Shown: positions 36,031-46,135, counted from the stretch's first letter. The stretch is 64,000 nucleotides of DNA from Gemmatimonas sp. (GCA_011390935.1 JAABRL010000013.1:26589-90588), one strand, 5' to 3'. Program-made: numbers and translations. Notes: a model not told the origin generated them from the letters alone.

Positions 36031-37036
36031 GCGCCGCGACAACCGCGTCGGTGAACTGATCGGTGCTGGCGGTGCCGCCCAGATCGCGGGTGCGGAATCG
36101 CTCGTCCTTGACGGTCTGCTCGAACGCGCGACGTACGCGCGTCGCGACCGCATGCTGTCCGATGTGATCACACAGCATGCACCCGGCAAGCAGCAGCGCG
36201 CCCGGATTGGCGATGCCCATGCCCACGATATCGGGCGCGGTTCCGTGTACCGCCTCGAAGATGGCCGCGGTCGTGCCGATGTTCGCGCCCGGTGTCATGC
36301 CGAGTCCGCCCACGAGGCCCGAGATTTCATCAGACAGAATGTCACCGAACAGATTCGTCGTCACAATCACATCGAACTGCTCGGGGCGCATCACGAGGTG
36401 CATGGCCATGGCGTCGATGATGCGCTCTTCAAACTGCACGCGCCCTTCATACTCACGCGCGACCATGCGGCCGGTGTCGAGAAAGAGGCCCTGCGAATAC
36501 TTGAGGATGTTGGCCTTGTGCACGAGCGTGACCTTCTTGCGTCCGTGCGCGAGCGCGTGTTCGAACGCGTACCGCACAATGCGTTCGGAACCGAAGCGCG
36601 TGATCACGGCAATCGACTCGGCCGCAGCGCGCGGATCGTCACCAATGCGCACGTAGTGCTCATGCCCGATGTACAGCCCTTCGGTGTTCTCGCGCACGAG
36701 CACGAGATCGATGTTGTCGAAGCGACCGGGCACGATCGTCTTGGCGGGGCGCACATTGGCGTACAGGTCGAATGCCTTGCGCAGCGCGACATTGACCGAG
36801 CGGAACCCCTCCCCGACCGGCGTCTCGAGCGGTCCCTTGAGGGCGACGCGCGTCTGCTTGATGGAATCGAGCGTGGCGTCGGGCATCGGGTCGCCCCAGC
36901 GGCTCACGCCCGCAATGCCGGCGACCTGGTTGTCCCAGGCGATGTCGGCGCCGGCTGCGGTGAGAATGCGAACGGTGGCGTCGGAGATCGACGGCCCGAT
37001 GCCGTCGCCGGGGATCAGTGTGACGGGAGTAGTCAT
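36023..37036 (-). CDS. Isocitrate/isopropylmalate dehydrogenase family enzyme (NAD-type)
   Basis: Beta-decarboxylating dehydrogenase of 337 residues. Opens LIPGDGIGPSISDATV, then LKGPLETPVGEGFRSVNVALRK, the substrate loop VRENTEGLYIGHEH, KVTLVHKANILKYSQGLFLD, and the metal-binding NLFGDILSDEISGLVGGLGM, ending FEAVHGTAPDI. Short length and the S-x-N-x-x-L-R-K motif favour an IDH3-like NAD-isocitrate dehydrogenase over LeuB. Homoisocitrate or tartrate activity cannot be excluded. No leu genes adjoin. ATG 37036 chosen; the upstream frame is Pro/Arg-rich. Confidence 0.88.
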   Translation of the reverse strand: MTTPVTLIPGDGIGPSISDATVRILTAAGADIAWDNQVAGIAGVSRWGDPMPDATLDSIKQTRVALKGPLETPVGEGFRSVNVALRKAFDLYANVRPAKTIVPGRFDNIDLVLVRENTEGLYIGHEHYVRIGDDPRAAAESIAVITRFGSERIVRYAFEHALAHGRKKVTLVHKANILKYSQGLFLDTGRMVAREYEGRVQFEERIIDAMAMHLVMRPEQFDVIVTTNLFGDILSDEISGLVGGLGMTPGANIGTTAAIFEAVHGTAPDIVGMGIANPGALLLAGCMLCDHIGQHAVATRVRRAFEQTVKDERFRTRDLGGTASTDQFTDAVVAALG

Positions 37037-37076
37037 GCGCACAATCTGGCGTGGGGGAGTGGGGAGGGCACGTCCT

Positions 37077-37094
37077 GCCGAGAAAAGTCTCGGC
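37077..37094 (-). other. Small hairpin upstream of the dehydrogenase gene
   Basis: GCCGAGA-AAAG-TCTCGGC, a 7-bp stem with a 4-nt loop, lies between the 37148-38401 gene and the dehydrogenase. No T-run follows, so it is either a weak terminator or a 5'-leader hairpin. Confidence 0.3.
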
Positions 37095-37147
37095 TGCACC
37101 GTCTCGGCGGCACCCCCGTCACCGCGAAATTGTGCGCCGTCCCGGTC

Positions 37148-38401
37148 TCAGAATGACTGCTGGCAGAGCACGGCGCGTGCGGCCACGGCGTCGGGCAGCA
37201 GCCCGTCGAGGGCCCCGGCAGTGGGCCAGACCTCTGGCGAGAGCAATGATGTGGGGTTCTCGCGCACCTGACGGGCAGCCGCCGGCATGAGGCCGAGCAT
37301 GGGGCCGAACGCGGGGTGGTTGCGATGCTGCTCGGCAAGGTCGGCGAGACGCTGCTCGCGCTCCGGCGCGAAGCCGAAGAGCACTTCCCGCGTGTGTCCG
37401 CAGGCCCCGCTGATCGTGGCGTACAGAATCTCGACGCGCACCGCGAAGGGGAGCTTGTCGTCGTCGAAGAGCTCCATCGCGAGCGTGCCCGTGGGCGACG
37501 CGGCGTCACGTTCGGCAGCGCGGTTGAGGGCGAGGAAACTGGCGGAGCTGTTGGCGGCCAACTGCTCGATCGACAGGGCGAGCGCGAGGGTGGCGCTGTC
37601 GCCGAGCGCACGGGCCGCATCGGCGATGAGGCGGCTGGATTGCACGGTGATGCTTCGACCGAACGTGAAGTCGGTGAGCAGCGGCGAGTCGAGGTAGTGG
37701 CGTGTGGCGGCAACGTTCTCCTGCCCGCGCAGCAGAGCGGTCCGCGCGTCGCCGCGCGCCAACGCCAATCGTCCGGCCGCTTCGTTGAGCAGTTGCAGCT
37801 GTCGCACGCCGTTGTAGCCGCGAATGGGCAGGTCGAAACTGCTGGAGACCCCTGGGAGCCCTTCGCGATAGCCCCAGAGCGGGGGCAGTGGCGCGCTGCG
37901 GGCGAAGCGGCGCCACACATCGAGCCAGGCACTGGCGGTATCGGCAAGCGCCCGCTGCAGCTGGGCCGAGTCGAGCGTCCGCTCCCCTCGCAGCGCGAGG
38001 ACCACATCATTGAGGTCGCTCAAGGAGCCGGCGGGGGCTGCGCCCGGGAGTGCCTCGGCGCGTGAGGGCGCGAAGACGGCCCGGTGCTGCGCGGGTCGGC
38101 TATCCCACTGCACCGTCATGAGCGCGATGGTGAGCGAATCGGCCGGCGCGAAGGGGGCAAGGGGCGCGGTGAGCGAATCGATCGTGGCGCGCAACGAGGG
38201 CATGGTGGCGAGTGCCTCGCGCGCCTCGCTCACGGAGACGGACGCGACGGCGCCGTGCTCCTGTACACGCTCCCGCTCCCGGGTGACATCAGAAGCGACA
38301 ATGACGGTCGCAGCCGTCGCGCACACCGCCAGCGCGATTGCGATGGCGGCCAGCGTGGCGAGGATGACGGTGGGTCGCGCGGCGGAGTGTGTCGATGTCA
38401 C
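37148..38401 (-). CDS. Membrane-anchored protein of unknown function
   Basis: Protein of 417 residues, not assigned. One N-terminal helix (TVILATLAAIAIALAVCATAATVIVA) anchors an exported, mostly helical region rich in Ala and Leu. Segments such as SLSDLNDVVLALRGE, LQLLNEAAGRLALARGDARTALLRGQENVAATRHYLDS and LGDSATLALALSIEQLAANS look TPR-like. Two Cys (SGACGHTREV and the terminal LCQQSF) are conserved-looking. The start is GTG at 38401. Divergent from the S9 peptidase gene across 229 nt. Confidence 0.65.
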   Translation of the reverse strand: MTSTHSAARPTVILATLAAIAIALAVCATAATVIVASDVTRERERVQEHGAVASVSVSEAREALATMPSLRATIDSLTAPLAPFAPADSLTIALMTVQWDSRPAQHRAVFAPSRAEALPGAAPAGSLSDLNDVVLALRGERTLDSAQLQRALADTASAWLDVWRRFARSAPLPPLWGYREGLPGVSSSFDLPIRGYNGVRQLQLLNEAAGRLALARGDARTALLRGQENVAATRHYLDSPLLTDFTFGRSITVQSSRLIADAARALGDSATLALALSIEQLAANSSASFLALNRAAERDAASPTGTLAMELFDDDKLPFAVRVEILYATISGACGHTREVLFGFAPEREQRLADLAEQHRNHPAFGPMLGLMPAAARQVRENPTSLLSPEVWPTAGALDGLLPDAVAARAVLCQQSF

Positions 38402-38537
38402 GGCGTTGCTGGAGCGGCGGGAGGATGCGGCACGCCGTTCGATGAACGTCGTGTCACTCGTGCACCAGACGCGATTCCGTGCCCTCGGTCACGGGACCGT
38501 CACTCGGCAGTGCGCGCGTGTCACACCGCTGGCACCG

Positions 38538-38566
38538 CTGCCAGCTTTTGCGATCCGGCGTAGCTT
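38538..38566 (+). promoter_or_regulatory. Promoter of the S9 peptidase gene
   Basis: CTGCCA (38538-38543), 17-nt spacer, TAGCTT (38561-38566). The -10 is identical to those of etfB and etfD. The leader would be about 58 nt. Confidence 0.5.
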
Positions 38567-38630
38567 GCCAGAAGCCGGCCAGCGGGCCGCCGGTGCGAGG
38601 CCCGCGCTCTGACGTTCAACCCGACCGCTG

Positions 38631-41027
38631 ATGCTTCCTTCGTCTCTTCACCGTGGCGCGCGCTCGTCGTGCGTCGCTCTTCTTCCTCTGGCGACGGGCA
38701 CGCTGCTCGCCCTGTCGCTCGTGTCGTCGGCGAGCGCGTCTGCACAGCCCGCCGCTCCGGCCTTCGATCTGTCCGTGGCCAACATCATGCGCGGCCCCGA
38801 GCACTACGGCTGGGAACCCCAGCAGGTGCGGTGGACGGCCGACGGCCAGTGGGTGTACTTCCGCTGGGTGCCGGCCGGATCCGCTTGGAACACGCCGATG
38901 TCCTGGCACCGGGTGCGTCCGGCCGCTGGCGAAACGCCTGAGCGCGTGGACGAGGCCCATGCCGATTCCATCGCGCCCTACCTCGCCTCCGGTCCGGTTA
39001 CCCGGGACGGACGCACACGCGCCGTGTCGGCCAATGGCGACCTGTGGTTGATCGACACCCGCCGTGGCAGTGCGCGCCGGCTCACGGAAACCGTGGCCGG
39101 TGAGGCCGATCCGCGATTCAGCGCCGATGAGCGGCACCTGCTGTTCCAGCGCGAAGGGAACGCGTACGCGCTGGAGCTTGCCACCGGGGCCGTCCGTCAA
39201 CTGACCGACGTGCGGTCCGGCACCGCGCCGCGCGACTCCGCCCGCGCGACCGGACAGCGCGGCGCGCTCGTGCAGGACCAGCTCGACCTGCTGAACGTGA
39301 TTCGCGACCGGGCGCGCACCGACTCGACGGCGCGCGCGATGCGAGAGGCCGCCGCGTCACGGCGTCTCCCGGTGTTGTACGCGCCCGCGGGCGAACGCAT
39401 CACATCGGTGAGCGTCTCGCCAAACCTCACCGTGGCCGTGATGCTGACGACCGTGGCTGGTACCGGTGCGCGCACGGCCGACGTGCCGAACTACGTGACG
39501 GCGAGCGGTTACTCGGAGATGATCCCCACCCGCAGCAAGGTGGGCGACGCCCAGTCGCGGACACGGGCCTGGCGCGTGGACCTGGCCACGGGCGCCCGCA
39601 CCGCGCTGCCCGTGATCGGTACGGATACCGCGCAGCGTGCCGCGTCGGTGTCGATCGTCGGCTGGCGTGACGACGGCAGCATGGCGCTGCTCTTCACCAC
39701 GAGCGCCGACTTCAAGTCACGCTATCTGGTGTCGGTGCCCACGGACGGCGCCGCGTTGGTGACCGATGCCCTGCGCGATAGCGCGTGGGTGAACGGGCCG
39801 TGCTTTGGCTGTGCAGGGTGGCTGCCCGACGGCCGCGCGTGGTTCGTCTCGGAGTCGAGCGGCTACGCGCATGTGTATGCTGCCAACCCCGACGGTTCGG
39901 GGCGCGTAGCGATCACCAGCGGCAACTGGGAGGTGTTGCAGGCCGAGCTGTCGCCCGATCGGCGCTGGTTCTGGCTGCACACCAGCGAGACGTCCCCCTA
40001 CGTGCGCGAGTTCTGGCGGATGCCGGTAGCAGGCGGTACGCGCGAGCGACTCACGCAGGAGACCGGTGGGCACAGCGTGACCGTGAGTCCGGATGGCCGC
40101 CGCGTGGCCAATGTGTACTCGTCGTCGAACACGCCGCCGGAGTTGTTCGTGCAGACGCTCACCGGCGGCAATCGCGTGCAGCTCACGACCTCCACCAGCG
40201 ACGCGTTCCGCAGTGCGCAGTGGCTCGCGCCACCGATCGTGCAGATTCCGGCGAGCGATGGCGTGCCTGTGCCGGCACGCATGTACACCCCGGAATCCGT
40301 CGGTGCGACGCGCAACGGCGCGGCGGTGATTTTTGTGCACGGCGCGGGATATCTGCACAACGTGCACGAGTACTGGTCGAGCTATGCGCGCGAGTATCTG
40401 TTTCATCATCTGCTCGTCTCGAAAGGCTACGTGGTGCTCGACATCGACTATCGCGCCTCTGCCGGCTACGGCCGTGATTGGCGTACGGCGATCTATCGGC
40501 ACATGGGTGGCCGTGATCACCTCGACCATGTGGACGGTTCGCGGTGGCTGCAGCGTGAACACGGCATCGCCGCCGAGCGCATCGGCATTTACGGCGGCAG
40601 CTACGGCGGATTCATCACGCTGATGGCGTTGTTCACGGCGCCGAAGGATTTCGGTGCAGGTGCCGCGCTGCGCTCCGTCACGGATTGGGCGCACTACAAT
40701 CACGGGTACACGGGCCGCATCCTCAATCAGCCGCAGGACGACACGACCTCCTATCGACGTTCGTCGCCGATCTTCTTCGCCGAAGGCCTCGAGGATCCGC
40801 TGCTGATCGCGCACGGCATGGTGGACACCAATGTGCACTTTCAGGACGTGGTGCGTCTGGCGCAGCGCCTGATCGAACTTGGCAAGACGGAGTGGGAGAT
40901 GGCGGTGTATCCCGTGGAAGACCACGGCTTTGTGCGTCCCGACTCATGGACCGACGAATATCGACGCATCCTCGAACTGTTCGAGCGCACGATCGGGCCG
41001 AACGGCAGCAAGGCCTCGTCACGCTGA
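38631..41027 (+). CDS. S9 family (prolyl oligopeptidase/DPP IV-like) exported peptidase
   Basis: Protein of 798 residues. A signal peptide (LALSLVSSASASAQ) is followed by a beta-propeller built from repeats of the type RFSADERHLLFQ and TVSPDGRRVANVYS. The C-terminal alpha/beta hydrolase carries the nucleophile in GIYGGSYGGFITLMALF, Asp in AHGMVDTNVHFQD and His in VEDHGFVRPD. It would cleave dipeptides or oligopeptides in the periplasm, fitting a peptide-scavenging lifestyle with the M1 and M20 peptidases of this window. Stand-alone gene. Confidence 0.93.
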   Translation: MLPSSLHRGARSSCVALLPLATGTLLALSLVSSASASAQPAAPAFDLSVANIMRGPEHYGWEPQQVRWTADGQWVYFRWVPAGSAWNTPMSWHRVRPAAGETPERVDEAHADSIAPYLASGPVTRDGRTRAVSANGDLWLIDTRRGSARRLTETVAGEADPRFSADERHLLFQREGNAYALELATGAVRQLTDVRSGTAPRDSARATGQRGALVQDQLDLLNVIRDRARTDSTARAMREAAASRRLPVLYAPAGERITSVSVSPNLTVAVMLTTVAGTGARTADVPNYVTASGYSEMIPTRSKVGDAQSRTRAWRVDLATGARTALPVIGTDTAQRAASVSIVGWRDDGSMALLFTTSADFKSRYLVSVPTDGAALVTDALRDSAWVNGPCFGCAGWLPDGRAWFVSESSGYAHVYAANPDGSGRVAITSGNWEVLQAELSPDRRWFWLHTSETSPYVREFWRMPVAGGTRERLTQETGGHSVTVSPDGRRVANVYSSSNTPPELFVQTLTGGNRVQLTTSTSDAFRSAQWLAPPIVQIPASDGVPVPARMYTPESVGATRNGAAVIFVHGAGYLHNVHEYWSSYAREYLFHHLLVSKGYVVLDIDYRASAGYGRDWRTAIYRHMGGRDHLDHVDGSRWLQREHGIAAERIGIYGGSYGGFITLMALFTAPKDFGAGAALRSVTDWAHYNHGYTGRILNQPQDDTTSYRRSSPIFFAEGLEDPLLIAHGMVDTNVHFQDVVRLAQRLIELGKTEWEMAVYPVEDHGFVRPDSWTDEYRRILELFERTIGPNGSKASSR

Positions 41028-41066
41028 CGGACGCGATCGCGGCGGCGATCGGCAGCGCGAGTGCGC

Positions 41067-43295
41067 TCAGCCGGTCGCCGCTGTGGTGCGCGTGAGCAGC
41101 TGCTGCACCGCCTGCAAGAGCGACGCCGAGGTAAAGGGCTTGTCGAGCAGCACGGTGTGCGGTGACGCGAGCAGTTCGTCGAGATCCTCCGTCTCGCGAT
41201 AGCCTGACACGAACAACACGGGCAGGTCTGCACGGCGTGAGCGTACCGCACGTACCAGCTCCACGCCTCCCAGGTGCGGCATCACGACGTCGCTGATCAG
41301 CAGGTCGAGGTCGGCCAGGGTGTCATGGTCACACAAGGCCAACGCTGCCGCGCCGTCAGCGACGGAACGCACGTCATAGCCCGCCTGCCGCAACAAGCGC
41401 TCCACGACGGTGCGCACCGACGATTCGTCCTCGACCAGCAGGATGCGCTGCGCATTGCCGGCCGTGAGTGGAACGTCCGGCGTGGGTATGGGCGCTTCGG
41501 GTGCCGCCTCGAGCGCCGGGGGCAGATACAGGAACACGGTGGTGCCTTCCCCAAGACGACTGTCCACCCAGACGTGCCCGTCGTGTTGCCGCACCGTACC
41601 GTACACCATGGCCAATCCGAGACCGGTCCCCTGCCCGATCGGCTTGGTGGTGAAGAACGGTTCGAACGCGTGCGCCAGCACATCCCCGGTCATGCCCTCC
41701 CCGGTGTCGCGCACCGCGATCACCAGCCACTCGCCCGGAGGCACGCCGTGCGGGTGCTCCGCCTGCTCCTTCCGTACCGAGAGACGTTGCGCAGTGATTT
41801 CGATCTGTCCCCCCGCAGGCATCGCATCACGTGCGTTCACCACCAGGTTGAGAATCGCCTGTTCCATCGACCCCGTGTCGAGCCGCACGGGCGGCAGGTC
41901 GGGATCGACACGCAGCGAGAGCGCGATGTGTTCTCCGATGAGCCGTCGCAGCAGGGAGAGCAGCTCCTGCAACAGCTGATCCACCCGCACCACGCGCGGC
42001 GCCAGTTCGGAGCGACGCGCGAACGTGAGCAGCTGTCGCGTCAGTGCAGCGGACCGGCCCGCAGCGTGCAGTGCTTCGTCGAGTTCGGATCGCGCGGGGT
42101 GCGACGGCTCGATCAGCTCGCGCGCGATCTCGGTGTTGCCGATGATGGCCGTGAGCAGGTTGTTGAAATCGTGCGCAACACCGCCCGCGAGCTGCCCAAT
42201 CGCCTCGAGCTTCTGCGCCTGGACTTCGCGCTCCTGCCGATCGTGCAGCCGTTCCGCCATATCGTCGACACTGGCCGCCAGGCGCGCCAGTTCGTCGGTA
42301 CGGGCCGTGCCGCCCGTGCGTGCCGACAGATCACCTCGGCCGATGCGTTCCGTGGCGGAGAGCATGCGATGCACATCCTGCACGATGAACCGATCGGTTG
42401 CCCACCACCCCACGGCGATGACGACCACGAGCCACACCCCGAGCGCCGCCAGCATCGCGACGAGCTGCGCATTCGCGCTGGCGTACACCGCGGACGCGGG
42501 CAGCCCCACAAGCAGCCAGACGGGCGCCGTGTCCGGCGAAGGCAGTCGATCGAACGCCCACACCCGGCGCACGCTGTCGATGCCCGGCGCGTCAATGACG
42601 CCCCGTCCCTGTGCGCGCATCGCGATCGTGATCGGGTTATCGGCCGCTGGCTCAGGGGCGCTCGGTGCCGCTTCCGGTGAGCGGAGCAGAATCCGGTCGC
42701 CGCCAGCCGTGATGTTCACCACGGCGTCGGGCGTCTCGCCAACCGTGGCGGCGAGTACGTTGAACCAGTGCAACCGCAGTCCGGTGGACAGGATGCCGTC
42801 GAACGCCCCACGTGCCGTGAGCAGCGGCACGTTGAGCGGGAGCAGCAGCTCTCCCGTTTGCCCGCTGCGTACGTAGGTGCCCACAAACGGCTCGCGTTCG
42901 GCGCGCATGCGCTGAAAGACAGGACTGGCCGACACGTCCCGAGGCAGCGTCGTCGTGGAGCGCGTGGCACAGTCCTGCACGCCATTCGCGCGCGTTCGCG
43001 ACACGGACCACCCTTCATCGATCATGTCGGCGAGGGTGGCGAGTACGCCGGCGCAGCTTTCTGCGCTCCCGCTGCGGACCCCCGGGAGCATGCTGAACGC
43101 ACGCAGAATCCGCATGCCGTCAGCAATCGCCTCCTGCTGGTCGCGCACGCCGCGATCCACGAGCTGCAAGGCGGTGGACTGAGCCGCCTCGCGCCGCCAC
43201 TGGCGCTCACGGCTGGCGAAGGTGAGCAGCAGCGCGAACGAGGGGATCAGGACCACCGCCACCAGCAGCAACAGTCGCACGCGCAGACTGGACAT
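41067..43295 (-). CDS. Hybrid sensor histidine kinase/response regulator
   Basis: Protein of 742 residues. Membrane helix 1 is LLLLVAVVLIPSFALLLTF. A periplasmic sensor of about 260 residues with PAS/Cache-like strands is followed by a second helix (MLAALGVWLVVVIAVGWWA) and a HAMP domain. The HisKA domain has the phospho-acceptor His in GGVAHDFNNLLTAII. The HATPase has NLVVNARDAMPAGG, DTGEGM and GQGTGLGLAM. A C-terminal receiver (ILLVEDESSVR, phospho-Asp in LLISDVVMPHLGG, LDKPF) completes the hybrid. No cognate regulator or output gene is nearby. Start ATG 43295. Confidence 0.94.
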   Translation of the reverse strand: MSSLRVRLLLLVAVVLIPSFALLLTFASRERQWRREAAQSTALQLVDRGVRDQQEAIADGMRILRAFSMLPGVRSGSAESCAGVLATLADMIDEGWSVSRTRANGVQDCATRSTTTLPRDVSASPVFQRMRAEREPFVGTYVRSGQTGELLLPLNVPLLTARGAFDGILSTGLRLHWFNVLAATVGETPDAVVNITAGGDRILLRSPEAAPSAPEPAADNPITIAMRAQGRGVIDAPGIDSVRRVWAFDRLPSPDTAPVWLLVGLPASAVYASANAQLVAMLAALGVWLVVVIAVGWWATDRFIVQDVHRMLSATERIGRGDLSARTGGTARTDELARLAASVDDMAERLHDRQEREVQAQKLEAIGQLAGGVAHDFNNLLTAIIGNTEIARELIEPSHPARSELDEALHAAGRSAALTRQLLTFARRSELAPRVVRVDQLLQELLSLLRRLIGEHIALSLRVDPDLPPVRLDTGSMEQAILNLVVNARDAMPAGGQIEITAQRLSVRKEQAEHPHGVPPGEWLVIAVRDTGEGMTGDVLAHAFEPFFTTKPIGQGTGLGLAMVYGTVRQHDGHVWVDSRLGEGTTVFLYLPPALEAAPEAPIPTPDVPLTAGNAQRILLVEDESSVRTVVERLLRQAGYDVRSVADGAAALALCDHDTLADLDLLISDVVMPHLGGVELVRAVRSRRADLPVLFVSGYRETEDLDELLASPHTVLLDKPFTSASLLQAVQQLLTRTTAATG

Positions 43296-43478
43296 GGGCA
43301 GCACGGTCTCGAGCCAGGGGAGCGGTGGTTGGCGGCGCGTCGTGCCAGACGCGCTTCGCGGCAACAATATCGCCCCATCTTCGCACGGAGGCCACCTCAC
43401 GTCCAGTCACATCGGTGGCAATGTGGCGACCTGGATTCCCCCGCTTGCGCCCCGCGTGTCCGAACGACAGCGTGCAGT

Positions 43479-44723
43479 ATGCCGTTTCGTCGTCCCACCC
43501 CATCCGCGCTCGGCCGCGCCGAGTCGCAGTTGCATGCGCTGCACCCGGTCATTGCACCGCGCACGGCGCTCTTGCAGAGCCGTGACCGGGCGACCGTGGA
43601 GTCGCAGGAGCGGCTGGCGCAGCTGGCCGCTCCGACCGGTGGAGAAACGCGCCGCGCATCGCTCGTGGCGGATGCGTTTCGACTGCGTGGCTTCGCGAAG
43701 GTCCACACGGACGCGGTCGGCAACGTGATTGCGCGGCGTCCCGGCAGTGCGGCCCTCGCCGCTGCGCCCGTGGTGTGCATGGCGCACCTTGACACAGTGT
43801 TCGGCATGGACACCCCGCTCCTGCTGCGACGCGAAGGCGCGCGTATCGTGTGTCCCGGCATCGGCGACAATGCGCGCGGACTCGCCGGCATGCTGGCGCT
43901 GGCCGACGCGTTTGGCGTCCCGGGACTCGACGGCGATGCCATCGAGCTGGCGCATCCGATCGAGTTCGTTGCGACCGTCGGCGAGGAGGGACTCGGCAAT
44001 CTGCTCGGCGCACGGGCCTACTTTGACGCACTCGCCACCGATGGCACGGCCGCGCACGCCGTCGTCGCGATCGACGGTCCCGGCGATGAACGCATCGTGC
44101 ACCACGCCCTCGGATCGCGCCGGTACCGCGTAACGCTGCATGGACCGGGGGGGCACTCGTGGGCCGACTTCGGTCGCCCGAACGCGATTCACGCCGCCGG
44201 GCGCGCGACGCACTGGCTGGCGTCGATGCCGTCCGAGTTTCGCGGTCGCCTCGCCGTGTCTGTGGGTCGTATCGGTGGCGGGGAGTCGCTCACCGCGATC
44301 CCGACGCGCGCCTGGCTCGATGTGGACGTACGCGCCACGGACGACGGGGCGCTGACTCGCGCCGATCGCCAGCTCCGTGAGATCGTGCGTCGCGCGGTGC
44401 ACGAGGAGAATCGCAACGCCACCGAGGCCTCGCTACGCGCTGACGTGGTGTTGCTCGGCGAGCGGCCTGCCGGTGAACTCTCGGCCGATCATCCGATCGT
44501 GGCACTGGCGATGGCCGCGACCCACAGCACCGGTCGAGATCCGGTGAGCGCGGTAGCGAGTACCGACGCGAACATTCCGCTGTCGCGTGGCATTCCCGCG
44601 ATCACGATCGGAGCGGGCGGACGCGGCGGTGGCGCGCATACGTCGGATGAGTGGTACGAAAACGTGGACGGCGCACGCGGTCTCTCACGTGCCGCCGCCA
44701 TCCTGATTGCCCTCGCGCGCTGA
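43479..44723 (+). CDS. M20 family metallopeptidase (peptidase T/CPG2-like)
   Basis: Protein of 414 residues with a dinuclear zinc site: His in VCMAHLDTVFG, bridging Asp in PGIGDNARGLAGM, the general base and ligand pair Glu-Glu in TVGEEGLGNLLGA, and the late His in GGGAHTSDEWYE. The dimerisation domain lies at about residues 210-325 (GPGGHSWADFGRPNAIH). No signal peptide, so probably cytosolic. It would hydrolyse dipeptides, tripeptides or N-acyl amino acids. ATG 43479 begins the compact protein; the longer upstream frame is antisense to the kinase. Convergent with the kinase-like GHMP gene. Confidence 0.91.
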   Translation: MPFRRPTPSALGRAESQLHALHPVIAPRTALLQSRDRATVESQERLAQLAAPTGGETRRASLVADAFRLRGFAKVHTDAVGNVIARRPGSAALAAAPVVCMAHLDTVFGMDTPLLLRREGARIVCPGIGDNARGLAGMLALADAFGVPGLDGDAIELAHPIEFVATVGEEGLGNLLGARAYFDALATDGTAAHAVVAIDGPGDERIVHHALGSRRYRVTLHGPGGHSWADFGRPNAIHAAGRATHWLASMPSEFRGRLAVSVGRIGGGESLTAIPTRAWLDVDVRATDDGALTRADRQLREIVRRAVHEENRNATEASLRADVVLLGERPAGELSADHPIVALAMAATHSTGRDPVSAVASTDANIPLSRGIPAITIGAGGRGGGAHTSDEWYENVDGARGLSRAAAILIALAR

Positions 44724-44749
44724 CGTACGGTGCGGCGTCGTGCCGCCAA

Positions 44750-46135
44750 TCAGTCGATCGACACTTCGATCGCGGGCGGCGACGGGCGCGTGCGCAACCA
44801 ACTCGCACGCGATGCAATGTGCGGATGCGCCTCGTTGTAGGCGATGCGCCAGCGTGTGCTGAACGCCTCGGCGTCGACCGAGGGCACGAGCGCCCACACG
44901 GACCCGCCAAAGCCGGCCCCGAAGGCCGAGGCGGCCACCGCCCCCACGTCACGTGCGCTGCGCACCAGCGAACTCGTTTCCGGCACCTGATTCTCGAGTG
45001 CCGCTTCGGCCGCCGCTTGCGACTGTGCCACCAGATCACCGAACGCCGCGAAATCACCGCGCGCGAACGAGTCGGCAGCACCCGGGACAAACACATCCGT
45101 TTCGTCGCGAAACTGCCGAAGCCGCGCGGTGAGGTGCGCTGCGGGGAACTCTGCGGTCGCATCGACTTCCGCAAAGTGCAGGAGGCGCTCGAAGGCGTCG
45201 GGCGCGCTCCCGATGGCCTGCCCGAGCGTCGCATCGCGCCGATGCGCGCGAAGATTCCACGTCCGCAGCAGGTGCGCCACCGTACGCGCTGCCCGGTTGT
45301 AACGCCCGCGCACCGCGCCCGCCTTTGAGGCCACCACCCCGCTGACGGCGATCGCGAAGACGTGTGTCGGCGACCATGGCACCCAGCGTTCGAAGGCAGG
45401 TGGTGCCCACGCGAACATGCCCAACGCATCGGGCGCACTGCACAAGATCGCGGTGTGATCCTGCGCGCCTCCCATGGTGCCCACGCCGGTGTCCCCATCG
45501 AGCGAGCCGAAGCGTACGCCGTTCTCGAGGGCCCCGAGGTAGCCTGCGAGATCGAGGGTGGTGGGCAGCGCCGTACGCCACGCGTCGTGATGCACGAGGC
45601 CACCGCAGTGCGCGAGCGCGAGGGCAATACCAACCGTGAGCGCACTCGAACTGGACATGCCGGCCGCGGATGGCAAGCCGCTGGCCATCGCGAGGTGCGC
45701 TCCACCCACGGCCTCACCGAAGTTGCGCACAAACCGACGCGCCACCGTGGTGGGATACAGCGGCCACCCGCGCATGTTGCGAAGCGAGAGCGCGGTGGCG
45801 AGATCGATGTCGACGCGCCCTTGTCGCACGGCATCGACCACGCAGAGCCGTCGATCCGCCCGTGGTGCCGCCACGATCACCAGGCCACGCTCCACCGTGC
45901 ACAGCAGTGATCGTCCGCCCGCGTAGTCCGTGTGCTTGCCGAGGACTTCGATGCGCCCGGGTACTACCCACCGGCGTCGCTCGGCACGCGGCACCCCATC
46001 GGCATCGAGCGCGCGGTGCGCGGCATCGTGCTGCGTGCGATATCGCGACACGGCCCCCTCGGACAACCCACGTGCCCGCAACGTGCGCCCGAACGACTCC
46101 GCGGCGTACGGATCGCGCGTCATGCCCGCCGTCAT
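44750..46135 (-). CDS. GHMP kinase, galactokinase-like
   Basis: Protein of 461 residues phosphorylating a sugar, probably at C1. The N-terminal signature is PGRIEVLGKHTDYAGGRSL; classical galactokinases have GEHTDYNGG, so the conserved Glu is Lys here. The ATP loop is GLPSAAGMSSSSALTVG and motif 3 is SAFGAGFGGSVWAL. It is the last gene of a six-gene sugar cluster and overlaps the nucleotidyltransferase by 4 nt. With GH109 and two nucleotidyltransferases upstream, GalNAc or another galacto-sugar is a reasonable substrate, but this is inference. Confidence 0.86.
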   Translation of the reverse strand: MTAGMTRDPYAAESFGRTLRARGLSEGAVSRYRTQHDAAHRALDADGVPRAERRRWVVPGRIEVLGKHTDYAGGRSLLCTVERGLVIVAAPRADRRLCVVDAVRQGRVDIDLATALSLRNMRGWPLYPTTVARRFVRNFGEAVGGAHLAMASGLPSAAGMSSSSALTVGIALALAHCGGLVHHDAWRTALPTTLDLAGYLGALENGVRFGSLDGDTGVGTMGGAQDHTAILCSAPDALGMFAWAPPAFERWVPWSPTHVFAIAVSGVVASKAGAVRGRYNRAARTVAHLLRTWNLRAHRRDATLGQAIGSAPDAFERLLHFAEVDATAEFPAAHLTARLRQFRDETDVFVPGAADSFARGDFAAFGDLVAQSQAAAEAALENQVPETSSLVRSARDVGAVAASAFGAGFGGSVWALVPSVDAEAFSTRWRIAYNEAHPHIASRASWLRTRPSPPAIEVSID

